64,000 bases of DNA from DASUPK01 sp963815045 (lineage in GTDB: Bacteria > Actinomycetota > Thermoleophilia > Solirubrobacterales > 70-9). The notes beneath the pieces are model-generated. The model had not been told where the DNA came from. It did no database searches and was given only the letters and a program-made list of their open reading frames with translations. Positions 17,508 to 26,491 of the stretch are shown piece by piece. The stretch is from contig CAWFET010000002.1 in assembly GCA_963815045.1 (NCBI GenBank), positions 1,488,001 through 1,552,000 on the forward strand, given 5' to 3'. How positions within the stretch are numbered: the stretch's first letter is position 1; each line of letters begins with the position of its first letter. The translations under genes were made by a program, and so were the position numbers.

Positions 17508-18023
17508 TCAGCCGGGGTTCTTGCGCGGCACCAGCACGGCCCGCTTGAACTCCGCGACCAGCGTCCCGTCCTGCTTGTAGACGCGGGTGTGGACCTTGAC
17601 CACGCCGCGGTCCTTCTTGGACTCGGACGGTCGGACCTCCAGCACCTCGGACTCGCAGAAGAGGGTGTCGCCGTGGAAGACCGGCGCCGGGTGCTTGAGA
17701 TCCTCGGTCGCGAGGTTGGCGATCGCCTTGCCGGAGACATCGCTCACCGACATGCCGAGCGCGAGGGAGTAGACCAGCGGCCCCACGACGACGTTCTGTC
17801 CCTGCTGGGACTGGGAGGCGTACACGTCGTTCAGGTGCAGCGGGTGGTGGTTCATGGTGATCAGGCAGAAGAGGTGGTCATCTGACTCCGTCACCGTCTT
17901 GGCGGGCCAGTGCTTGTACACCGCGCCGACCTCGAACTCCTCCAGATAGCGCCCGTACTCGTGCGCCCCGGAGGCCTCTCGCTCGGCCTGGTCCGTCGTC
18001 AGCTGGTGGTTCTCGTCGCTCAT
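17508..18023 (-). CDS. MaoC-like dehydratase, probable mesaconyl-CoA hydratase
   Basis: This 171-residue single-hotdog protein starts at ATG 18023. The hydratase region reads FCLITMNHHPLHLND (about residues 52-66), with VVGPLVYSLALGMSV and VFHGDTLFCESEV downstream. In the ethylmalonyl-CoA pathway this family interconverts mesaconyl-CoA and beta-methylmalyl-CoA. Ccr, Ecm and a malyl-CoA lyase in the window support that role. The usual catalytic Asp of the GDxNPxH motif is replaced by Asn, which should be compared with characterised mesaconyl-CoA hydratases. Confidence 0.8.
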   Translation of the reverse strand: MSDENHQLTTDQAEREASGAHEYGRYLEEFEVGAVYKHWPAKTVTESDDHLFCLITMNHHPLHLNDVYASQSQQGQNVVVGPLVYSLALGMSVSDVSGKAIANLATEDLKHPAPVFHGDTLFCESEVLEVRPSESKKDRGVVKVHTRVYKQDGTLVAEFKRAVLVPRKNPG

Positions 18024-18095
18024 CGTTTGAGTCGGTCTCCTCGAGTCGTTGGGATGACTCTCCTCCTCCTGGTGCGGCGCGGGATGGTAGTCGGG

Positions 18096-19172
18096 TCAGG
18101 AGATCGTTGCCTCGATGCCCTCGAAGCGGGACAGGTCGGCGACCTCGGCGTCGATCTTCGGCCCCAGGCGCTCGCGCTCGGCCTTCGGCAGGTTGAGGGT
18201 GATCTCCAGGCGGCCGCCCTTTCGCGACGAGCGCCAGCCGCCTACGACGATGCCGTCCTCGAGGATCACCGGCCTGATCCAGCCGCCTCCCCCCTCCTTC
18301 ACGTGGATCGCGTGCTCGCCCGCGACGGAGAAGCCGCGGTCCTTCCAACCGAGGAGGTAGGTGTCGAAGTTGCCGAGCATCCGGACCTGGCCCGTGGCGG
18401 GCAGGCGCCCTCGGGCGCCGCGGGGCGCCAGCATCGTCTCGCCCTCGACCGTGACCTCCTCGATCTCCTTCGCAATCGACTCGAGGCCCGCGCGCACATC
18501 GCGGAGCGGCAGGCCCGCCCAGTAGGCGAAGTCCCGATCGGTGGCCGGCGCGAACGCCCGGATGTACCGGCGCGCGAGCTCCGCAAGCGCGCGCTCCCGA
18601 TCGAACGGCGGCTGCTTGCCGATCCAGTCCTCACGTCGGACGAGACAGGTGGTCTTGCCGCGATCCTGCCCGAGGCACGCGATCCCGCTCAACACGGCCG
18701 TCAGCGCGATGTGCATACCCGTCTGCTGGTTCAGCTTCACCCCGGCCGCCTCAGCACGCTCGCGCGCCTCACTGCGCGTCAGTGGCCCCTCATCGGCGAG
18801 GGCTCTCGCGATCACCTCGAGCGCCCTGTCCTGCTTCGCCACCGTCAGGCCGAGCTGTTTCAGGCGCCGGCGCGACCAGCGCTCGGTATCCGGCTCGAAC
18901 AACGGCAGCCACCAGCCGGCGTCATCCATCGGGATCAGGTGGATGGTCTTGCGCATCACCCAGGTGCGCAGGAGCGATCGCTCCTCGACCCTGGCCCGCG
19001 TGATGTCCTCGGCCGTCAGCCGGCGGCTGCGCGAGCGGAAGGTCTGCGGACCGGCGTAGACGTCCTGTGCCTGAGCACCCGCGATGGAGCGGGCGATCTC
19101 GGCGGGATCCGTCGCGGATGCAGGACGGTGGAGCAGCTGCGTGGCCGCTCGCCTTCTCGCCAGGGTCGTCAG
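18096..19172 (-). CDS. Winged-helix DNA-binding domain protein, apparent CTG start
   Basis: This is a member of the winged-helix DNA-binding family related to the YcaQ/AlkX group. Conventional start codons allow only 287 residues from a GTG at 18959 within TWVMRKTIHLI, but the same frame upstream codes for the family's usual N-terminus: LARRRAATQLLHRPAS, then IAGAQAQDVYAGPQTF and LTAEDITRARVEERSLLRT. The only plausible start is CTG at 19172, which overlaps the upstream stop as CTGA and gives 358 residues, a normal length. The C-terminal part has TYLLGWKDRGFSV and VILEDGIVVGGWR. An undetected indel at the start is the alternative. Confidence 0.7.
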   Translation of the reverse strand: MTTLARRRAATQLLHRPASATDPAEIARSIAGAQAQDVYAGPQTFRSRSRRLTAEDITRARVEERSLLRTWVMRKTIHLIPMDDAGWWLPLFEPDTERWSRRRLKQLGLTVAKQDRALEVIARALADEGPLTRSEARERAEAAGVKLNQQTGMHIALTAVLSGIACLGQDRGKTTCLVRREDWIGKQPPFDRERALAELARRYIRAFAPATDRDFAYWAGLPLRDVRAGLESIAKEIEEVTVEGETMLAPRGARGRLPATGQVRMLGNFDTYLLGWKDRGFSVAGEHAIHVKEGGGGWIRPVILEDGIVVGGWRSSRKGGRLEITLNLPKAERERLGPKIDAEVADLSRFEGIEATIS

Positions 19173-19534
19173 TGGACTTTCTTGGTCCGCGCCCGCTGCT
19201 CGTGGCGCTCGATCACCTGGACGATCAGCTTCTGGATGTTGCTGTCGCCGCTGGCCTTGATGTGGCCGGCGTCATACGCCGCGCGATAGTCGGACACGGT
19301 GCCCTGTTCTGCGAGCCGGTTGAACTCCGAGCGGGTGAACTCCACCGTGACCCGGGCGTCCTCGGTTGAGGCGGACTTGCTGATCTTCGGGCCCGGGACC
19401 TCGACGCGGAACATCTGCACGTCGCCGCGACCGCGCAGCTCCAGCTCGAAGACGAGCTTCAGCTGGGCGAGCGCCGGAACCTCCGACTGGAAGCGCTCGA
19501 TCGCGGTGGCGATCAGTTCCTGGGTCGATGCCAT
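19169..19534 (-). CDS. SCP2 sterol-binding-like protein
   Basis: This 121-residue protein has the SCP2 (sterol carrier) fold pattern: VFELELRGRGDVQMF, VTVEFTRSEFNRLAEQ, then AAYDAGHIKASGDSNIQKL, in which the HIKASGD turn is characteristic. Such small proteins bind lipids or acyl-CoA in the cytosol. Its stop overlaps the proposed CTG start of the winged-helix gene, implying an operon. Confidence 0.75.
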   Translation of the reverse strand: MASTQELIATAIERFQSEVPALAQLKLVFELELRGRGDVQMFRVEVPGPKISKSASTEDARVTVEFTRSEFNRLAEQGTVSDYRAAYDAGHIKASGDSNIQKLIVQVIERHEQRARTKKVH

Positions 19535-19577
19535 CCCCCCGATTAGTACCGCATCGGCACGGGTACGCTGCCATCGG

Positions 19578-20393
19578 ATGCGCTGGGAGGCGGGGACAGC
19601 GGTGCTGGTGGCGCTGGCGAGCGCCGTGCTGGCGGTCGGCTGCGGGGGCGGTGGGCCGAGCGATCAGGACCAGATCAAGGGCGTCCTCGAAACCTCCTTC
19701 ACCACCGCAGACCCGGTGCAGTGCGATCAGGTGACGCAGAAGGGACTGCAGAACATCGCCCCGTCCGTTGCGCAGGCGCCGGATCCCCGCAAGGCCTGCA
19801 GGGACGCCCTCGATCCCGGCTCCAGCGCGGATTCGATCCGGATCTCGGGCCTGACGGTGAACGGCGATCACGCGACCGCAACGGTCACCCCGCAGGGTGG
19901 GTCGTTCGCGGGCGCCGCAGTCACCGTCCCGCTCGTGAAGGAGGGCGGGTGGAAGATCGACGGCCTCGACGACGTCAGGATCGTGGACCGAGACGCCTAC
20001 CTGACCTCGCTCGACGAGGCCGCGAAGGACAGCTTCGGGAACGATGCACTTCGCCCACGCGACTCGCGCTGCATCACCGAGTACATACGCCGGAACGCCA
20101 GCAACGCCGAGCTCGAGCGCTCTCTGAACACCGGCGACAAGAAATATGCGTACGACGCCGCCAGGTTCTGCCTTGGCGGAGGCATCGACCTGATCGCCAT
20201 CACCCAGCTGGTGGAGACCCAGCTGATCCACGAGGGAATCGATCCGGACCAGGCCAGGTGCCTGGCGGCCCTGTCCATCGCCGGTCAGAAGTCGGCGACC
20301 CTGGAGGAATTCGCGACCTCACGGAAGATTCAGCAGAGCATCGCGAACGTCATCAAGAAGGGCGCCTTCATCTGCGCCGACGCCGGCAGGTAG
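19578..20393 (+). CDS. Lipoprotein, NTF2-like N-terminal region
   Basis: This 272-residue protein begins with a lipoprotein signal (VLAVGC, Cys about 22) followed by a Gly-rich linker. The first half (VLETSFTTADPVQCDQV, then SISGLTVNGDHATATV-type strands and GGWKIDGLDDVRI) looks like an NTF2/SnoaL-type fold common in actinobacterial lipoproteins. The second half is helical with Cys in CITEY, FCLGGG, RCLAA and FICADAGR. The substrate or partner is unknown. The ATG at 19578 is chosen because it starts the signal peptide. Confidence 0.65.
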   Translation: MRWEAGTAVLVALASAVLAVGCGGGGPSDQDQIKGVLETSFTTADPVQCDQVTQKGLQNIAPSVAQAPDPRKACRDALDPGSSADSIRISGLTVNGDHATATVTPQGGSFAGAAVTVPLVKEGGWKIDGLDDVRIVDRDAYLTSLDEAAKDSFGNDALRPRDSRCITEYIRRNASNAELERSLNTGDKKYAYDAARFCLGGGIDLIAITQLVETQLIHEGIDPDQARCLAALSIAGQKSATLEEFATSRKIQQSIANVIKKGAFICADAGR

Positions 20394-20409
20394 CGGCTGC
20401 TTCAGCCGC
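20393..20409. terminator. Hairpin between convergent genes
   Basis: GCGGCTG and CAGCCGC form a perfect 7-base stem with a CTT loop, placed between the stops of two convergent genes (20393 and 20413). A position between converging genes favours a bidirectional terminator, although no U-tract follows on either strand. Confidence 0.5.
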
Positions 20410-20412
20410 GCC

Positions 20413-21090
20413 TCACCACGGGATCGGCTCACGGTTCCTGAAGAACCCGCCGGTCGGGCCGTCGTCCGGCAGGGTCGCGAGCCAGACGGCCGTGTCGGCA
20501 CCTTCTTCCACCGATTTGGTCGCGCCCGAGCCGCCCATGTCGGTGCGAACCCAGCCGGGACACATCGCGTTGATCTTGATGTCCTCCTCGTCCCAGGCAA
20601 GCGTCCGGGTGAGAGCGTTGAGGGCCGCCTTGGAGACGCGGTAGGCACCCCGCCCGCCGTTCATGTCGGAGAGCTGGCCGGCTCCGCTCGAGACGTTCAC
20701 GATTCGCGGCTGTGAGCTGCGATGGAGCAGCGGCAGGAAAGCCTCGATCAGGCGCCACGGCCCGAAGGTGTTGACCTCGAGGACCTCGTGGGCCCGGTCG
20801 AGGTCGTAGTCGGCCGCCCCGACCGGATCCCCGTAGACGCCCGCGTTGTTGATCAGCGCGTCGAGGTGGCCGGGGTCGGAGCCGATCACCTCCAGAGCCG
20901 CGTACACCTCGTCCTGGTCGGTGACGTCGAGCTCGATGGGAATGATCCGGTCGCCCTCCGCGACGTCATCGGGATCCCTGGCTCCGGCGAAGACGACGAA
21001 GCCGTGGTCGGCGGCGAGCTGGCGCGCAATCTCAGCACCGATCCCGCGGCTCGCCCCGCTGACCAGCGCCACCCGCTCCTCGGAAGCCAT
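20413..21090 (-). CDS. Short-chain dehydrogenase/reductase
   Basis: This 225-residue classical SDR has the cofactor-binding motif SGASRGIGAEIAR (residues 11-23), NNAGVY at about 80, the catalytic Ser in IVNVSSGAG and the Y-x3-K in GAYRVSKAALN (about 150). It is a cytosolic NAD(P)-dependent oxidoreductase. An Arg follows in the first loop (AGARDPDD), which is compatible with NADP preference. The substrate is unknown, and no pathway partner is adjacent. Confidence 0.85.
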   Translation of the reverse strand: MASEERVALVSGASRGIGAEIARQLAADHGFVVFAGARDPDDVAEGDRIIPIELDVTDQDEVYAALEVIGSDPGHLDALINNAGVYGDPVGAADYDLDRAHEVLEVNTFGPWRLIEAFLPLLHRSSQPRIVNVSSGAGQLSDMNGGRGAYRVSKAALNALTRTLAWDEEDIKINAMCPGWVRTDMGGSGATKSVEEGADTAVWLATLPDDGPTGGFFRNREPIPW

Positions 21091-21200
21091 GTGTCCAGTC
21101 TAGGAAGCGGGCCACAACGGCTCTTTCCTTGACGCGCTGCTCCGGTACTGAGATTGTGATTCGCGGCACAACCTGGATTCTTCAAACCTGGAGGTTTCGC

Positions 21201-21680
21201 ATGGACACGTCGAGGAAGTGGCTCTCTCCGCCAATGCTGATGGCGACGGCGGCAATGATGGTTGCGCTCGCAGCGATGATCGTGGCGCTGGCGGGTACGG
21301 CGGGAGCTGGGCCGCTGGCCTCGAGCAGCAAACTCAACAAGTCGGAGAAGAAGCAGGTGAAGCGGATCGTCTCGAGTCAGCTCAAGAAGCTGACCTTCTC
21401 GACCGAGACCCAGCCTGTGTCGATCCCAGCCGGTGGCAACGGCAGCATCTCCGCCAGCTGCCTGGGTGAGAAGGTCGTGGCCGGCGGAGGAGGGCCGCAG
21501 TTCTTCCCGCCGACCCATCCGGACAACTTCAACATGCAGCTGAGGAGCTCGGCCCCGATGGTTGCAGGGCGCTCGGCTGGGGACGGGGAGCTGCCCGACG
21601 CCTGGCGGGCGGTGTTCCACAACAGCGGACCGACGGAAGCCTTTGGTACGGCCTACGCCATCTGCGAGAACATCCCGTAA
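21201..21680 (+). CDS. Secreted hypothetical protein
   Basis: This 159-residue protein starts at ATG 21201 behind GGAGG. An N-terminal hydrophobic segment rich in Met and Ala (about residues 12-33) acts as signal or anchor, followed by a lysine-rich helix (SEKKQVKRIVSSQLKKL) and a beta-rich domain with one Cys pair (SASCLGEK and YAICENIP). It looks like a recurrent exported protein of this group of organisms. No function can be assigned. Confidence 0.6.
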   Translation: MDTSRKWLSPPMLMATAAMMVALAAMIVALAGTAGAGPLASSSKLNKSEKKQVKRIVSSQLKKLTFSTETQPVSIPAGGNGSISASCLGEKVVAGGGGPQFFPPTHPDNFNMQLRSSAPMVAGRSAGDGELPDAWRAVFHNSGPTEAFGTAYAICENIP

Positions 21681-21698
21681 GCAAGGGGGCCGCTGGGG

Positions 21699-22928
21699 CT
21701 AGATCTTGTTCCGCTCCAGCAGCTTCTTCCCGATGACCATCCGCTGGATCTCGGAGGTGCCCTCGCCGATCAGGAGCAGCGGCGCGTCTCGGTAGAGGCG
21801 CTCGATCTCGTACTCCTTGGAGTAGCCATAGCCGCCGTGAATCCGGAAGGAATCCTCGACGCACTCCTTGCCGGTCTCCGAGGCGATCAGCTTCGCCATC
21901 CCGGCCTCCAGGTCTGAGCGCTCGCCGGCGTCCTTCATCCTCGCGGCCTTGCGCGTGACCAGGCGGGCGGCCTCGATCTTGGTGGCCATGTCGGCGAGCT
22001 TGAAGAGGATCGCCTGGTGCTGGGCGATCGGCTTGCCGAACGTCTTGCGCTCCTGCGAGTACTTGAGAGCCAGCTCCAGCGCGCGCTGGGCGATGCCGAC
22101 ACCGCGCGCGGCGACGTTGACGCGGCCGACCTCGAGCGCATCCATCATCTGAGAGAAGCCCTTGCCGAGCCCGGCCTCCTCTCCGCCGAGGATCCGATCC
22201 GGCGGGCACTTGTAGCCCGAGTAGACGAGCTCGGTGGACTCGACGCCCTTGTAGCCCATCTTCTTGATCTTCGGGGGGATCTCCAGGCCGGCGAAGTCGC
22301 CCTCGTTCTTGTCCTTCCAGGGCTCCTTCTCGGTGATGAAGCAGGTCATCCCCTTGTAGGGCGGGTCGGCCTTCGGGTCGTTCTTCATCAGGACGAAGAC
22401 GACGCTCGAGCCGAGTCCGTTGGTGACCCACATCTTCTGGCCCTCGAGGATCCAGTTGCCGTCGTCGTCCTTGGTCGCCGTCGCCTTGATCCCCTGGACG
22501 TCGGAGCCGACCTCGGGCTCAGAGAGCGAGAAGGCGGCGCGGATCTCGCCGGTCGCCATCTTCGGCAGGAAGTACTGCTTCTGGTCGTCTGTGCCGAACT
22601 TCATCAGCAGGTAGGAGCCGATGAAGTGGGTGTTGACGACACCGGAGATCGAGATCCAGCCGCGCGAGAGCTCCTCGACGATCATCGCGTAGGTCGTCAG
22701 GTCGAGGCCCATGCCGTCGTACTCCTCGGGGATCGTCACCCCGAAGAGCCCGAGCTCCTTCATCTGCTCGACGATCGCCTCGGGGAACTTGTCCTCGTGA
22801 TCGAACTCCTCGGCGTTGGGGATGATCTCCTTGTCGACGAAGTCCCGGACCATCTCGACGATGGCCTTCTGCTCGTCGGTCATCTCCTGGAAGTTGGTGC
22901 TCTCCTGCTGCTCGGTTGCGACGGCCAT
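21699..22928 (-). CDS. Acyl-CoA dehydrogenase, candidate methylsuccinyl-CoA dehydrogenase
   Basis: This 409-residue flavoprotein has the three acyl-CoA dehydrogenase domains: N-terminal helical, central beta with AAFSLSEPEVGSDVQGIKATA and MWVTNG, and C-terminal helical with RKTFGKPIAQHQ, GGYGYSKEY and LLIGEGTSEIQ, where the Glu is the catalytic base. FAD and an electron-transfer flavoprotein are expected. Because ccr, ecm, a mesaconyl-CoA hydratase-like gene and a malyl-CoA lyase share the window, oxidation of methylsuccinyl-CoA to mesaconyl-CoA is a reasonable role. It lacks the long N-terminal extension of the proteobacterial enzyme, so this is inference. RBS AGAGGAG precedes the ATG. Confidence 0.85.
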   Translation of the reverse strand: MAVATEQQESTNFQEMTDEQKAIVEMVRDFVDKEIIPNAEEFDHEDKFPEAIVEQMKELGLFGVTIPEEYDGMGLDLTTYAMIVEELSRGWISISGVVNTHFIGSYLLMKFGTDDQKQYFLPKMATGEIRAAFSLSEPEVGSDVQGIKATATKDDDGNWILEGQKMWVTNGLGSSVVFVLMKNDPKADPPYKGMTCFITEKEPWKDKNEGDFAGLEIPPKIKKMGYKGVESTELVYSGYKCPPDRILGGEEAGLGKGFSQMMDALEVGRVNVAARGVGIAQRALELALKYSQERKTFGKPIAQHQAILFKLADMATKIEAARLVTRKAARMKDAGERSDLEAGMAKLIASETGKECVEDSFRIHGGYGYSKEYEIERLYRDAPLLLIGEGTSEIQRMVIGKKLLERNKI

Positions 22929-23005
22929 TGGCTCCTCTGAAGTCGTGTTTGCGCAGCCAAGGATAGGACGACGCCCACGGAGGGCGCGTTACCCTCGCCC
23001 GGCAG

Positions 23006-23446
23006 GTGCCCGGAACCGATGACACCGCCGCTCTATTCGAGGAGGTGACCGCTGAGCTCGAGCTCGGCGCCGGAACGGTCCTCGAGGGCGAGCAGATGGT
23101 TGACCTGATCGAGGAGCTGCTGCGCGAGCGGGCCCACCCGGAGTACGAGACGGTGATGGTGCCCGTGGAGGGGCCGACGCTCAACTACCACGGGGTCGCG
23201 GGCTTCAGGGAGGCGCTGGCCGACTGGCTGAGTCCGTGGGAGGACTTCCGCTTCGAGATCGAGGAGCTCCTGCCGGTCGACGACATGATCGTGATGATGG
23301 TTCGTCAGACCGGGACCACCAAGCACGGCGGGGTCGAGATCACGACGGAGAGCGGGACCGTCTGGTGGGTTCAGGATGCGCAGATCCGGCGCGCGAGCTT
23401 CTACCTCGATCGCCAGGCGGCCCGCAAGGTCGCGGGCATCGTTTGA
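23006..23446 (+). CDS. SnoaL/NTF2-like protein
   Basis: This 146-residue protein begins with an acidic helix (about residues 1-30). It then shows the NTF2-like cone pattern: LIEELLRERAHPEYETVMV, GVAGFREALADWLSPWEDF, and VWWVQDAQIRRASFYLD at the end. Members act as small-molecule isomerases, cyclases or unknown binders. It is divergent from the acyl-CoA dehydrogenase. The GTG start is the most upstream plausible one; no clear ribosome site is present. Confidence 0.65.
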   Translation: MPGTDDTAALFEEVTAELELGAGTVLEGEQMVDLIEELLRERAHPEYETVMVPVEGPTLNYHGVAGFREALADWLSPWEDFRFEIEELLPVDDMIVMMVRQTGTTKHGGVEITTESGTVWWVQDAQIRRASFYLDRQAARKVAGIV

Positions 23447-23519
23447 CCCAAAGCGCCTCGGCTTGTACACCTTGTAACTAAAGGCACGAGGGGGGTTGCC
23501 AATTTGGCCTGATCGGCCG

Positions 23520-26075
23520 ATGAGAGTGGAGAGGATGTCGACAGCGCCGACAACCGGGGGGGCGCGTTCGCCCACCGCTTGGACCCTGATCCGGCCGCTC
23601 CCCGCCTGGGCTTGGATCCTGGTCGGCGTGACCCTCGCCGTCCTCGTAGTTGAGTGCGTGGTCGAGGCCGGCGCATTCGGGTACGGCCAGCGTGCGCTGA
23701 ACCTCGAAAGCGTCACCTACCTCTCGCTGATGTGGGCCGCCGGCATCTTCGGGCTTGCGGGGGCTTGGGTGCGGCGGGATCTCGGGGGCTGGGGGCTGAT
23801 CGCCTTCGGACTGATCGCCACCGCGATCGCGGACACCTACTTCCAGTTCTACGTCGATCCGGTGGCGGGCCCCTACCCGTCGGTCGCCGACTACCTCTAC
23901 TTCAGCTCCTATGTCCTCATCGTCCTCGGATTGAGGAATCTATGGCGCCGCACCCGCCACGGCGGGACGCCGTTCTACGCCCTGCTCACTCCCCTGCTCG
24001 GCGCGGCGACGCTGTGGTGGTGGATCACCCTCAACCCTGTCACCGGAACGCTGGAGGGCACGACCGCGGCTCGCCTGACGACCGTCGCCTATCCGGCCCT
24101 GGACCTGCTGCTGATCTGCTCAGTGCTCGTCGCCCTTGCGACGGTCGGCTGGCGCTCCGGCCGACCGCTGGCGCTGCTGGCCGCGGGCGCGGCGTTCTAC
24201 GGCATCGCCGACTCCGTCTACGCGGCGCAGGTCGCCGCCGGCTCCGTTCCCGACCTGACCCTGATCAACGCCCTCTGGCCGATCGCCTCGCTGCTGATGG
24301 CCGTGGCCGCGTGGGTTCCCGACCGCCAAGACGTCTCCGGCGAGCCAAGCGAGAACCGGCTCGAGCTCTTCTTCGCGCTCGCCGCGATCGCGATCGCGCT
24401 GGTCGTCCTCGTCTGGGATCACTACAAGCGGTTCAACGGGGTCACGGTGTTCCTCGCCCTGCTGACGCTCACGGCGGCGGCGATCAGGCTCGTCCTCCTC
24501 TACCAGGAGGCGGTCAGAGCCCGCCGTAAGGCGCTCGACGCGGAGCGCCGGCGTGGCTGGATAGAGGGACTGCACGCGAGCTCCATGGCGGCTGCGCTCG
24601 ATTGCGTGATCACCGTCGACGGGAAAAACAAGGTCCTCAGCTGGAACCCGGCGGCCACCCGGACCTTCGGCTACCGCGCCGAGGATGCGGTCGGGCAGAA
24701 CGTCGCCGACCTGGTCGTGCCGGACTCCCGCCGAGACGAGTACGACCGGACGTTCGAACGCCTGATCACCGGCGAGAATCTGGAGCGGATCGGCAAGCGC
24801 TTCGAATGGGTCGCCCGGCGCTCGGACGGCTCCGAGATCCCGATCGAGATGGCGTTCACAAGAACAGACGGCGACTCCCCGACCTACACCTCGGTCATTC
24901 GCGACATCACGGAGCGCAGGCGCCGTGATGAAGAGCGCGAGCGGCTCGCCAGGATGGTGATGTCGTCCGAGGATGCGATGGTCTCCACATCGCTCGACGA
25001 CAAGATCATCGCCTGGAATCCCGCCGCAGAGCACATCTACGGATACAGCGCGGACGAGATCGTGGGCAAGAGCAAGCTGCTGATCGTTCCGGAGAACCGG
25101 CGCCAGGAGCTCGAACAAGTTGCGGAGGTCGTGCTTCGGGGCGAGTCGACGACGATCGAGACCGAGCGGCTCCGCAGGGACGGCGAGGTGATCGACGTCC
25201 TGCTCCAGGTCTTCCCGCTCCGTGACGACGACGGCGTTGTGACGGGCTACTCCAGCGTCTCGAGGGACATCACCGACCGGCGGAAGCGGGAGGCCGAGGC
25301 CCGACGCAACCGCGAGCGAGATGCCTGGCGGCACGAGATCGAGGAGGCGCTCGGGCACGACCGCTTCGAGTTCGAGCGCCAGCCGGTGCTCGACCTGAGC
25401 TCCGGCCGCATCACCCACCATGAGCTGCTCATCCGCCTGCGCCTGGCGGACGAGCTCGTGCCACCCGGGCGATTCCTGCCGCACGCCGAGGGAACCCCGT
25501 TGATGAGGCGGATCGATCGTTGGGCGATCCGCCGCGGAATCGAGCTCGCCGCCGAGCGGCCCGTCGCCATCAACCTTTCGGCGACGAGCCTCGGCGACCC
25601 GGGCATCGTCTCCGCCGTGGAGAAGGCATTGCGCGAGGCCGGGGCCGGGGCCGAGAACGTCAGCTTCGAGATCACCGAAACGGCGGCCGCCGAGGACCTG
25701 GACGCCGCCCGCTCGCTGGTCGAGGCGCTCAGGGGCCTCGGCTGCTCGGTCGAGCTCGACGACTTCGGGACGGGCTACGGATCGTTCACCTATCTCGCCC
25801 GCCTCCCGGTCAACACGCTGAAGATCGACATGTCGTTCATCCGCGAGCTGGCGAACAGTCCCGAGGACCTGCGTGTGGTGCGCTCGATCGTCGCGGTGGC
25901 GCAGAACTTCGGGCTGACCACGATCGCCGAGGGCGTGGAGAACGTGGACACCCTCAACCTGCTGCGGGGAGTCGAGGTCGACCAGGTCCAGGGCTATCTG
26001 ATCGGCCGCCCCCAGAGCGACTGGATGGTGGAGGCCGATCTGGAGCTGGACCGCAGGCCGGCCGGCGCCGGATGA
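23520..26075 (+). CDS. Membrane PAS-PAS-EAL c-di-GMP phosphodiesterase
   Basis: This 851-residue protein starts at ATG 23520 or five codons later; an upstream TTG is less likely. About eight membrane helices span residues 25-325 (one contains the YPSVADYLYFSSY motif seen in actinobacterial c-di-GMP sensors). Two PAS domains follow (VITVDGKNKVLSWNPAA about 362, IIAWNPAAEHIYGYSADEI about 490), and then an EAL domain. The EAL site reads HELLIR, with INLSATSL, EITETAA, DDFGTGYG, LKIDMSFI, EGVEN and QGYLIGRP, so catalytic residues are retained. There is no GGDEF domain. It is likely a sensor that degrades c-di-GMP. The stop overlaps the next gene (ATGA). Confidence 0.85.
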   Translation: MRVERMSTAPTTGGARSPTAWTLIRPLPAWAWILVGVTLAVLVVECVVEAGAFGYGQRALNLESVTYLSLMWAAGIFGLAGAWVRRDLGGWGLIAFGLIATAIADTYFQFYVDPVAGPYPSVADYLYFSSYVLIVLGLRNLWRRTRHGGTPFYALLTPLLGAATLWWWITLNPVTGTLEGTTAARLTTVAYPALDLLLICSVLVALATVGWRSGRPLALLAAGAAFYGIADSVYAAQVAAGSVPDLTLINALWPIASLLMAVAAWVPDRQDVSGEPSENRLELFFALAAIAIALVVLVWDHYKRFNGVTVFLALLTLTAAAIRLVLLYQEAVRARRKALDAERRRGWIEGLHASSMAAALDCVITVDGKNKVLSWNPAATRTFGYRAEDAVGQNVADLVVPDSRRDEYDRTFERLITGENLERIGKRFEWVARRSDGSEIPIEMAFTRTDGDSPTYTSVIRDITERRRRDEERERLARMVMSSEDAMVSTSLDDKIIAWNPAAEHIYGYSADEIVGKSKLLIVPENRRQELEQVAEVVLRGESTTIETERLRRDGEVIDVLLQVFPLRDDDGVVTGYSSVSRDITDRRKREAEARRNRERDAWRHEIEEALGHDRFEFERQPVLDLSSGRITHHELLIRLRLADELVPPGRFLPHAEGTPLMRRIDRWAIRRGIELAAERPVAINLSATSLGDPGIVSAVEKALREAGAGAENVSFEITETAAAEDLDAARSLVEALRGLGCSVELDDFGTGYGSFTYLARLPVNTLKIDMSFIRELANSPEDLRVVRSIVAVAQNFGLTTIAEGVENVDTLNLLRGVEVDQVQGYLIGRPQSDWMVEADLELDRRPAGAG

Positions 26076-26485
26076 CGGATCGCGAGCAGATCGTTGGCCG
26101 TGCGATCGAGGCGCTCAACGAGAGCGACTGGGAGGCGCTCACGGACTGCATTCACCCCGACATGAGGCTCTCGCAGCCGGTTCCTGACGTCGGGCAGGCC
26201 CATTACGAGAGCTATCCCGGGATCTACCACGGCCGGCGCGAGGCGGTCGACCTCCTGCGCCAGTTCGCGCAGCGGGCCGAGGGGGTCGAGATCGATCTGC
26301 GCCAAGCGGAGGAGATCGGCGACGAGGGCCTTCTCTACGAGTTCGTCTGGCTGATCGGGCCCGAGGAGCGGCGCTCCGCGCAGCTCGCCTGGGGCCTGAG
26401 CCGCTTCAAGGACGGCAAGGTCCTCTCGAGCTCGATCTTCGCGACTGAGGACGCCGCGCGCTCAGCGATCGCGCGCGGCGCCTGA
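26072..26485 (+). CDS. SnoaL-like protein
   Basis: This 137-residue NTF2/SnoaL-fold protein (IVGRAIEALNESDWEALTDCI, MRLSQPVPDV, YPGIYHGRREAVDLLRQFA, then FVWLIGPEE) has an ATG that overlaps the stop of the EAL gene, so the pair is co-translated. A ligand-binding role next to a c-di-GMP sensor is possible but unproven. Confidence 0.7.
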   Translation: MTDREQIVGRAIEALNESDWEALTDCIHPDMRLSQPVPDVGQAHYESYPGIYHGRREAVDLLRQFAQRAEGVEIDLRQAEEIGDEGLLYEFVWLIGPEERRSAQLAWGLSRFKDGKVLSSSIFATEDAARSAIARGA

Positions 26486-26491
26486 GGCGGG

